In this document: piece after piece, positions 56,190 to 64,000 of the stretch | Numbering within the stretch: the stretch's first letter is position 1 | Layout of the letters: the number at the start of each line of letters is the position of its first letter | Origin: Cladorrhinum sp. PSN259 | Lineage: Eukaryota > Ascomycota > Sordariomycetes > Sordariales > Podosporaceae | Reading direction: 5' to 3' | Assembly: GCA_033725935.1 (NCBI GenBank) | Contig: MU867085.1 | Span: forward strand, 248,001 to 312,000 | DNA length: 64,000 nt | Position numbers and translations under genes: made by a program | The notes under the pieces: generated by a model | The model's input: the letters and a program-made list of their open reading frames with translations, nothing else | Database searches by the model: none | What the model was told of the DNA's origin: nothing

Positions 56190-57113
56190 ATGCACCCTTT
56201 CAACCTCCTTCCCCTTTTGTTAACCTCCCTCCTGCACACCGCCGCCCATGCACATCCAAATGCAAATGCAAACGTTCCGAGTGCCGGTGGGCCCAGCAAC
56301 GTCCGCAACCATCACCCACCAACCAAAAACCTCGGAGGCGTCAGTGTGATTGACACCCCCCTCGTCCGTGCCGCACAAGACTTGGCCCGCACCCACAACG
56401 ACGAACACGCCTACAAGCATGTGATGCGCTCCTGGCTATTCGGTGCCATCTTGATCAGAAACAACGCAACTCTCAGGAACTCGATCGATCTGGAAGTTCA
56501 CGCTGTTTCTACCTTGCTGCATGATCTTGGCTGGTAATTTTGCTACCCCCCCTTCACCTCTTTCTCCTGAACAAGTTTACTGACAGACAGTAAAAAGGGT
56601 CCGGACCCCAAACAATACCTTCGTCTCCTCCTCCAACCGCTTCGAAGTAGACGGCGCCATAGCCTCCCGCAACTTTCTCAACTCGCACCCGGACGGCCTC
56701 AAGTGGTCACCCCGCAAAGTCCAGCTGGTCTGGGACGCCATCGCCCTGCACACCGAACCTCGCATAGCGTGGTTCAAGGAACCTGACGTCGCCGCCGTCC
56801 AAAAGGGGATCGGCATGGACTTTGCCGGTCCCCAGTTTGGCGTGAGCCAGCAGGAGTACGATGCTGTCGTCAGAGAGTTTCCCAAGGAAGGGTTCAGGGA
56901 GAGTTTGAACGGGACCATGATTTGGCTGTGTGAGACCAAGGCTGGGAGTACTTATGGTATGTTTTTTCCCGTGTACGAATTCGGAGATTGCAAGACTGAC
57001 GTGTAATGGAAATAATAGATACGTTCATTCAGCCGTGGGGAGACAAGTATGTACAAGGGTATGAAGAGGAGAAAGTCCAGACTTTTGATACCATCTTTAA
57101 CAATCTTCCTTGA
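56190..57113 (+). CDS. HD-domain hydrolase with signal peptide
   Basis: Three exons, 56190-56533, 56598-56956 and 57019-57113, give 265 aa. A signal peptide (MHPFNLLPLLLTSLLHTAAHAHP) precedes a low-complexity stretch. The HD fold has metal ligands in KHVMRSW (first His), the HD pair in TLLHDLGW and, later, ALHTEPRIAW. FEVDGA follows the HD loop, as in cyanamide-hydratase-like fungal proteins. The exon 2 acceptor (AAAAAG) was picked because it alone keeps the FEVDGA frame. Known relatives act in the cytosol on small nitriles or nucleotides; the substrate here is unknown. Export would be unusual. Confidence 0.82.
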
Positions 57114-57472
57114 TTATTATTAACTGGAAAGAGAATGGTCCATGACATGGTTTGTCTATTTCATCAGAGGGGTACATCATAACAGTCGTCAAAGTAGCTA
57201 GTAAAAAAACGTACAAGATAGAAATCCCCGATCAAACATCTCAAAAGAACTTTTTTGTTGAATACATCCTTTCCCCAACGCCGAGCCCTTGAAATATATT
57301 TCTGCTCATGCTGCAGGCCATGGTTATTTCCATTCCAAAGAAAGAAAGAAGAAAAAAAAACCAGGGGTATCCAAATTTCCAAAACCACCAAACCAAAAAC
57401 TCCCAAAAAAACAACCACATTAAATTCCATTAGTCAAATTTCCCATTTGCCCTTTCCAAATTTTCCCAGTCT
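57114..57472. other. Intergenic region
   Basis: Convergent 3' flanks of the HD-domain and DUF7703 genes. AT-rich, no gene. Confidence 0.5.
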
Positions 57473-58834
57473 TTAGACAGCCTGACCGGATACCTGTCTC
57501 CCATCCCAAATAGGATCCTCACTCGACCTGCAACCAAAACTCCTCCCTTGTTCGCTCGGTCCAGTCGTCGGCCTTCCGTCCAGTCTCCCCAGCTGTAACC
57601 CCGTCTCTCCTCCGTGGTGTTCTTCTCTGCTAAACCCAACATGAAGTCCCTCCGGAGCCGTCCCGGGCGACACATCATTATCCTCCCACATATCACCACC
57701 ACCACCACCACCGGCGGGCGTATGCCGCCTCGCAGCAGACCCCCTCCTACTGCTCGAAATAACATTAACATGTAACCCCTCGGGCTTAATTTGACTGCCC
57801 TGCCCGCTCGTTCCCCGGAAAATTCCCGGTTGATTACCCTCCCTGTAATTACTTCCGGCGGGATCATCACCGCCGCTGTGATTCGAGTACGAAGTGCCCC
57901 CACCTGATCCCCTCCTCCTGACCATATCCAACAGCCTGTTGAGTATCGCAAACTCAACCTTTAGTTTCACTCCGTAGACGCAGGGCTTGAAGGCCCCCTG
58001 CAGGTAGAACAAATCGGCGTACTGCACGCCCAGCAGCGCGATATCGAGGGCGATGACAAGAATGTTTGATAGTACCAGGTGGCTGAGCACTTGTTTAGTT
58101 TCGGGGGACGCTTTAGGCCTGGAAGACGGGTTGTTGGAGTCGCGGGCTTCGGATAGGTAGGGTTGGGAGAGCAGTGACGAGTTTCGCAAATACTTGCGCG
58201 CCTGCCAGATGTATAGCAGAGATAGCGAAGTTTCTTGGACGAAGAATACGGTAAGTTGGACCCGGTCCCATGCGAGGTTGATTCGGTATAGGCCTGGGTT
58301 TATGTCTGTTGCTTGCTGTAGGTGGCCGATGTGTTGTCAGCTTCTGTTGAGACAAACATAACAAAGAAAAAGTAGAGAATAATAATTGCAACAAAGGAAC
58401 GTAAGAAAAAAAAAAAAACAAGAAAAAAAACCTACAGCAATGGTCCCCAAAATAATAGTAGGCACCGAAAATACCACGCTGTTAAATACCAGCACGATCC
58501 TCAACCACTTGAGCATGACGTCGTTGTGCACGATCAGATGCAACCTCGAGTACAGCAGCCAGCTCTGAGGGATAACCATGATCAACCACGTCAGGTAGAT
58601 GCAGATGATGGCCCCCGTCAGGTTGGTCCATATCCCAAAGTCCGCCAGGATGATGAAGAGGGGCTGCAGAATAACACCCCACGACGCCAGAGCTGCGCTC
58701 CAAAAGTACAAGCCGCTTCGTCGTTTAAATAATATGAATAGTGAAGTGTTGATCTCTCCCCCAATGTACCATGATATCCCCGAGAAAGCGGCAATGGCCA
58801 TGGACATGGGCAGGTCCTTCTTGAGGTCGTCCAT
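57473..58834 (-). CDS. DUF7703-type seven-helix membrane protein
   Basis: Two exons on the minus strand, 58436-58834 and 57473-58315, give 413 aa. The start MDDLKKDLP was chosen because the first helix (MAIAAFSGISWYIGG) follows it; in-frame sequence further upstream is low-complexity. About seven hydrophobic spans run to VLSHLVLSNILVIALDIALLGVQY. Loops carry FKRRSGLYFWS, QSWLLYSRLHLI and a conserved-looking FVQETSLSLLYIW. The roughly 160-residue C-tail is Gly/Ser/Arg-rich with a six-glycine run and is probably cytosolic. Such fungal proteins resemble receptors in topology, but no role is established. Confidence 0.85.
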
Positions 58835-59940
58835 GTTGGTTGGCTTGGCCGGCCGATCCGGTTGGTCGGTGTTGGGCCTGTTGGTAGTAGTTGGTGATGA
58901 TAGTGTGTTGACAAGCCCGGTCGAGCATCCAAAAAAGAAGCTTAAATTTCCCGGTGGATATACTCTAAAAAGTCCAGATGGGATGGATGGGGATCGGGAT
59001 GGGATCCAGGGAGGCTCGAAGGAGGCTAACCTCGAAAAGAGAACAGAAAGGGCATGGTGCGTGTGCGGGTGACGGAGAAAAAGGATTAAAGAGGAGTCAA
59101 AAGAAAGGAAAAACAAAACGGTCATGCGTCTGAGGAGAGAGAAAATAAAAAGTACAACGCACGCTGCCAGGCAAGATGTCGGCAGAGAGGCGGGAGGGAA
59201 GAGTGGCACTTTTGCAGATCGCCTGTCATGTCACCCAACCCGGAGTTGGATGGCAGAAAATAGCAAAGTCGCCCGTTATCGCTTCTCAGCCAGCACACGC
59301 AGAGATATCACATACTATGGTACAGTACATTAAAAAAAGGACATTGGACATTCATTGGGGTCAAGACAAAATGTCGGGGTCTCGGTTCCCCCCCCCCCCC
59401 TCCATCCTACCATCCCTCCTTCCCTCCCTCCCGTCCTTTAGTCCACTCCACCCTTTTTCCATTTCCCTCCCTGGGAACTCGGCGATCGGCAGTTTAACCT
59501 TTTTACACATACCACGAAATTCACGGACCACGGGCTGGGGCTGGGCACGGCATGAAGCAAGGTTGAGTCGACTGGTGGACAAGAAATCTTGCATTAGGCT
59601 TTTTCCACCATTCCCCGGCGTTGTGTGGGGGGAAATGGGACACCGGGTTTCAAAACGGCAGCGTCGTAAAGAAAAATTGGTCCAATCGCGCAGTAAGCGC
59701 CCTTTCGAGACGCACACAACCAAAAAAAGAAAGTCTGGAACTTGAGGGTACATGCAAGTGCAAGTGTTTAAAAAAAGGAAATGTCGGTGCCTGCTGGCTG
59801 ACTGACTGACAGACACAAAAATGCCAAAAAAGTTCAAAAGGTGTGTGTTTGTCTTTTTTATCTCGGGACTTTCCGTAAGATCGTAAAAATGGCTCTTCCC
59901 AGTTCCTGTGCCCCCCTGTGCGCCCACTGCTTTGCTTATT
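58835..59940. other. Intergenic region
   Basis: 5' flank of the DUF7703 gene and 3' flank of the cytosolic DUF985 cupin, about 1.1 kb, with a 13-nt C run at 59388-59400 followed by a CT-rich stretch. Confidence 0.5.
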
Positions 59941-60432
59941 TCACTGCTTGGCCTCTTTTGCTGCTCCCTTGGGCTCCCACCCCTCGGCAGCCATCTCGAA
60001 CCCCTCCATCGTAAACGCTGGCGCCACAGAGCACCCAACCAGGGTCCAATCACCCAAACTCCTTGCGTGCTGCCACTCTCCCCTTTGAACCACCACCTGC
60101 GGTCGCTCCCCATTCCAGAGATCCTTGCCCAGAATCACATCCCTCACGGGCGTCCCATCATTCCACGAGAGCGAAAGAACCAAGGGCGCGCCGGCGTAGT
60201 GGTGCCAGACCTCGACGGCGTCCAGAACGCGATGCCAGTGAGACTGACCTGATTCCCCTTCCAGGAGATAATAGATCTGGGTGTTGTTTGAGCGCTGAGG
60301 TGAGTTGGCATCAGCCGAGGATGATGAGGTTGCGGGGTCGCGAAAGGTCTCGACGAAGTAGCCCTTCTCCGGGTGCGGGGCAAGGTTCAGCGCGGCAATC
60401 ACCTCCTGGGCTGTGCGCTTCTTCTCTGCCAT
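59941..60432 (-). CDS. DUF985 cupin-like protein, cytosolic form
   Basis: Single exon on the minus strand, 163 aa from MAEKKRTAQEVI at 60432. The frame extends upstream but without family likeness. Cupin-fold marks are PHPEKGYFVETFRD, IYYLLEGESGQSHWHRV, EVWHHYAGAPLVLSLS and SLGDWTLVGCSVAPAF. The histidines in HWHR and WHHYAG would line the metal site. PF06172 (DUF985) proteins have solved cupin folds but no settled reaction. No signal peptide is present. Its close relative at 61728 is read the other way from a 1.3-kb shared region. Confidence 0.9.
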   Translation of the reverse strand: MAEKKRTAQEVIAALNLAPHPEKGYFVETFRDPATSSSSADANSPQRSNNTQIYYLLEGESGQSHWHRVLDAVEVWHHYAGAPLVLSLSWNDGTPVRDVILGKDLWNGERPQVVVQRGEWQHARSLGDWTLVGCSVAPAFTMEGFEMAAEGWEPKGAAKEAKQ

Positions 60433-61727
60433 GTTTTCTCTCTCTTTTTTTTTTGGTGATAGGTTTTTGTGCGGACGTGCGGGATTGGCAATTAGCGGTC
60501 GCGCTAAAATGAGATAAACCTTGAAAAAGTTCAACCGTCACTGGTGGTGAACGAAGGAACGGGAGGAAGGGATGATGATTTGCCAAGTTTCCGGGTGTGG
60601 CTGGGCACACGGCTTAATAAATGTGGAGTTGTGCCCCCGGGTAACCCAAAAAGGTCCGGTCCGGGTAGAGTTTGTTCTTTTTGCGCCGTTGGCCTCGCTA
60701 CGAAAAAGAAAAAAAGATAAAAAGAGGGAATGATTCCCGTATGTCTCTTTCGCATCCCTTGATTTGAAAATCGTACGTGCGTACGGGTGCGCACGGAGAT
60801 GGGTGATCCGAATTCTCCGGTTTGTCGATCATCGTCGATGGGAAGCTTTTCGGGCCGCAGGGTACAGAATGACACCTTCCTCCGCTTGTCGGCCCGCCAA
60901 CAGTGCAGAGCAGGTGCAACGGAGTGGTAATAAGTGCGAAGGTGACATTTTGCCCGGGCAGGCACATTCCTCGGGGAACGGGTGACGGGCGAAGGTCACC
61001 GGTTTGCCGGTGTTGCAATGCTCAAGGAAAAAGAGGGGAAAAGGTGCACTCTTTTCCCCAAAACGATCCTATTGGATGGTTTCGAGTTATGCTTACAAAA
61101 AGCCATCTCCCCGGGGACTGTCCCAAGAGAAACTCTGCCACTCAATTGCATTACCGCCCGCGTTATGGACCAGGAACAATGCATTATTTACCATTATTCA
61201 TGGGTATCCCCAAGCCTTATTGTGCTCATTGTTGAATAAAACTCCCGACTAGCGAAATCACGCCTTGGTAAAGTAATAGTCCCCCTTGAATATGCATGTT
61301 TGGGTTGCTTCGTTTCTGCTGATAATGTCGTTTATTACGACGATTACGGAAATATGGCTGCTCAGCTCGGTTGGCGTTCCCCTTCTTGGACCGATATGCG
61401 GGATGAGTGTGCATGAGCACTTTTGCCTCCAAACCTGTTGAGGAAATCCAAGGACGACCCCCAAGCCGCAAACTGGGGAGGAGCACGATGAAGGCGTTCA
61501 TTGTTTTGTCAGCGCTGATCGTAATCGCAATACGCAAAAAAGAATAAAATAAAATGTGAACTGTCAGCTATATCTGTACAGAAAGTTTTGCCTTCTTCCT
61601 GCAGCAACTTTCCTCTCAAGTGGGATCGGATCACACCCAGATCTGCATGCAGCCTGCTTCTCTGGTTGTCTCACGCAATCTCAAACATCACATCATACAT
61701 ACATAACACTCATTTAAAAAACCAAAA
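60433..61727. other. Divergent promoter region of two DUF985 genes
   Basis: About 1.3 kb between two related genes read outward. Several short open frames, none supported. No repeat was found. Confidence 0.5.
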
Positions 61728-62333
61728 ATGGCCCGAATCACTTCCTTGTTCGTTACCTTGTTATCCGTCTTGGTGACACTCGCTCTGGCGGGAAGCAACC
61801 ACGGCACGTCCTCAGGCAAACCAATCGAGAAGCGCTCCGCAAGGGAAATCATCGCCGCCCTCGGTCTCACTGCGAACCCGGAAAAGGGCTACTTTGTCGA
61901 AACCTACCGCGACCCTCTCCTGGTCAACGGTACCAGGTCAATCAACACGGCTATTTACTATCTGATTGAGGGCAAAGTCGGCAACTCCCTCTGGCATCGC
62001 ATTGACGTTCCCGAGATCTGGCATTATTACGCCGGCGCCCCCTTGACGCTGTCGCTGTCGTGGAATAACGGCACCGGAGTTCGGAAGTATACTTTGGGAC
62101 CAAACATCCTTGAGGGTCCCAATACTAGGCCTCAGATTGTGATCAAGGGCTGGGAGTGGCAGAGGGTTAAGAGCTTGGGTGACTGGACCCTTGTTGGCAC
62201 TACTGGTATGCTTTTTGTTGTTGTCTGCGTTCACATGATGAATTAGTTTTGTGCTGACGAGTTGAAAATAGTTTCACCTGGTTTCGACCCTGCCGGTTAT
62301 GAGATTGCCGATGGGAACTGGAACCCCAGCTAA
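61728..62333 (+). CDS. DUF985 cupin-like protein, secreted form
   Basis: Two exons, 61728-62205 and 62272-62333, give 179 aa. A signal peptide (MARITSLFVTLLSVLVTLALAG) precedes a full DUF985 domain: ANPEKGYFVETYRD, IYYLIEGKVGNSLWHRI, EIWHYYAGAPLTLSLS and SLGDWTLVGTT. The small last exon adds VSPGFDPAGYEIADG, matching the cytosolic paralogue's C-terminal strand. The paralogue lacks this intron and the signal peptide. N-glycosylation sites (NGTR, NNGT) occur only in this copy, as expected for a secreted protein. Function is unknown. Confidence 0.9.
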
Positions 62334-62779
62334 ATATTTTTGTTGGATTTGAGTTTTGGAAAGGCAACGACACGGTGTATTAATATGGATCGGTTCGAAT
62401 AATTCTTTGTGTAACAAATATCTGTACATGTCTATACACGAACAATGCACGCACATACTTTTGCATCGGCTCATTCTCAAGACCTCACCCAAAAAAAAGT
62501 ATTGGCATATATGTTGGCAATGTTGAGCGGGTTATGCTTCTGATATATATATGTTGACTGATTCTTAAAAAGCTTCGAGTTATTGATTACCCTCACAATC
62601 CACCATTGCAATTGTACAGTACCATCCACTCCTGATAAATCATGATATTCTCGATCGCGTCCAGAAAAGACTGTATGACCCTTTTTTTCTTGACTCGTCC
62701 TCAACAAATTTTTTTTCGATAAGAGCAGATTTTTTTTGATTTTTTAAAAAAAAAAATTAAAAAAAATGTTATAATCATT
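62334..62779. other. Intergenic region
   Basis: Convergent 3' flanks, AT-rich with A and T runs near 62708-62766. No gene. Confidence 0.5.
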
Positions 62780-63223
62780 TCATTCCTCAAACTCAAAAAC
62801 ATTCCAACTCCCAAACCCTCCTTCCACACTCTTGCAACCCCCTTTATTACTCCCATCATCAATCCCCATCAGGAAAACACACCCCCCGTCATCATACACC
62901 CGCAACCCCCACGTGTAATTCGTTTTTACGTCGGTGGTGGACACGAATCGGTAAGAGTGTATACGCACCAGCGAGTCGAGTCCAGGCCAGGGTAGGGTTG
63001 GTTGGCAGCCCGTTTGACCGTCACTGGGTGTCGATGATGCGGTTGAGGAGATGATGAAGGTTTCGCAGCGGTCGTCTACGTAGAAGGATACGGACCACGT
63101 GTCTTGTGCTTGAGGAGTATGAGATAACGGTTGAGGATGCGCGGTTGTGAGATGGGTGAGTGTGAGGGTGAGGATTGTGCTGAGGAGGACTTGGAGCGTG
63201 AGCCTGAGGGTGAGGGGTAGCAT
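62780..63223 (-). CDS. Small secreted protein
   Basis: Single exon on the minus strand, 147 aa. A Leu/Thr-rich signal peptide (MLPLTLRLTLQVLLSTI) ends near TTAHPQ. The mature part holds four cysteines (DDRCETF, TGCQPT, GGCVFLM, GGCKSV), probably two disulfides, and a YTWGLRVYDDGGC segment. I do not recognise the family. Size, cysteine count and signal fit an apoplastic or effector-like protein. Confidence 0.72.
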   Translation of the reverse strand: MLPLTLRLTLQVLLSTILTLTLTHLTTAHPQPLSHTPQAQDTWSVSFYVDDRCETFIISSTASSTPSDGQTGCQPTLPWPGLDSLVRIHSYRFVSTTDVKTNYTWGLRVYDDGGCVFLMGIDDGSNKGGCKSVEGGFGSWNVFEFEE

Positions 63224-63701
63224 GATGAATAATTAGAGAAACGTAGGTAAGAAGGGGGGCAGCGGTTGGGTAGGTTGCTTATATGTACAAGGGAGGTGTG
63301 ATGATGTTTGCGTAGACGGATGATGGTATGATATGTATGGCAAATATGAGACTGGAAGCCTGAGAAACTGGGAAAGAGTTTCAAGTTGTTTGTGAGATAT
63401 ATCATGGAGTTCAAAAAGAAGGGGGACGAGTGGGGTATGTAGCTGGCACGTTCTTATGAAATAAAGGTACTATGTAAAATATAAAAAGGAGTGTGATTAC
63501 ATTAGGCTAAAAAACTCTTCTCTCCGTTTGAAAACTTTAAAAAAAAAAAAGAAAACAGGACCGTTTCCTGAGCGATTATCCAAACCAAAAAACGCCGCGT
63601 GTATCTATAACAAAAATGATGCCCAAAAAATGCTCTTCCCAAACGCTTCACCAATCCCTATAGTAAAATTCCCATTTCCCCACCCACTGACTGACTTCAC
63701 T
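63224..63701. other. Intergenic region
   Basis: 5' flank of the small secreted protein and 3' flank of the partial gene at the right edge. No element seen. Confidence 0.45.
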
Positions 63702-64000
63702 TTACTGGTACTTGATAACCAAGCCCTGCCCGCCAGTTTGATAGTACTGCAGATTCGTGTTATCCCCCGCCGCAACGAGCTCGATCCACTCGGTGCTCCC
63801 GCCAGCCTTGCAGGGCTGCTTGGTGCTCAGTCCACCACTGGTCCAAGCCCAGGTGGCCGTGCCGCCGGAGCTGGGGACGTTGAGTCGTCCCCAGTTGTTG
63901 TTGCGGTAGTTGGATGAGCTCCCGCCGGTGCAGCTGCCTTGCTGGGAGGAAGAGTACACGTCAATGGAGACCGAAGGAGCGCTGTACGTGGCTCCGGGCC
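63702..64000 (-). CDS. C-terminal part of a probably extracellular protein (partial)
   Basis: Minus-strand frame open from the right edge to the stop at 63702, at least 98 residues. It is rich in Ser, Gly, Tyr, Trp and Asn (SSNYRNNNWGRLNV, TATWAWTSGG) with two cysteines (GSCTGG, KQPCKAGG), as in secreted beta-sandwich proteins. The family is not recognised. The start, any signal peptide and introns lie outside the window. Confidence 0.65.
   Translation of the reverse strand, partial: PGATYSAPSVSIDVYSSSQQGSCTGGSSSNYRNNNWGRLNVPSSGGTATWAWTSGGLSTKQPCKAGGSTEWIELVAAGDNTNLQYYQTGGQGLVIKYQ

Overview
The window is nuclear DNA of a filamentous ascomycete, most likely Sordariomycetes and perhaps Sordariales. 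Genes are broken by short introns (about 50-110 nt) with GTATGT/GTAAGT/GTGAGT donors and CAG/TAG acceptors. The protein families are typical of Pezizomycotina: Zn2Cys6 regulators, an AA9 polysaccharide monooxygenase, a fungal rhodopsin-domain membrane protein, DUF7703 and DUF2306 membrane proteins, many small secreted proteins. A tRNA-Phe has an intron after anticodon base 37. There are no bacterial-style operons, no CRISPR array and no intact transposon. All gene models were spliced by hand from reading frame, splice signals and family knowledge.

Layout. 1-5171: 5' part of a Zn2Cys6 regulator, a DUF2306 membrane protein, the wreck of a beta-lactamase-like serine hydrolase, and a Ctr copper transporter. 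7370-16479: the most notable block, an isocyanide synthase (Dit1/PvcA family), a CYP56/Dit2-like P450 and an MFS exporter resembling Dtr1, which together rebuild the yeast dityrosine gene set. A KatG catalase-peroxidase follows at 18018-20279. 22244-32016: a secreted 5'-nucleotidase, a secreted M28 aminopeptidase with PA domain, a rhodopsin-domain membrane protein and a secreted tandem rhodanese. 33690-34861: tRNA-Phe(GAA) and an AA9 LPMO.

35759-44562: a Zn2Cys6 regulator divergent from a full-size ABCB multidrug transporter, then a membrane-anchored alpha/beta hydrolase. 46895-51568: a small secreted protein, then a second Zn2Cys6 regulator divergent from a second drug pump (14-TM MFS). 51639-64000: an ER-type protein ending in RDEL, an intron-containing tRNA of unsettled isotype, a secreted SurE phosphatase, a secreted HD-domain hydrolase, a DUF7703 membrane protein, two divergent DUF985 cupins (one cytosolic, one with signal peptide), a small secreted protein and the C-terminal end of another probably extracellular protein.

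Themes. One is specialised metabolism and metal handling: copper importer, isocyanide synthase, P450, exporter, then a heme peroxidase. A second is two regulator/drug-pump divergent pairs. A third is an unusual number of normally intracellular folds (SurE, HD hydrolase, DUF985 cupin, rhodanese) carrying secretory signal peptides. Functions are inferred from motifs read in the sequence; no database search was possible.
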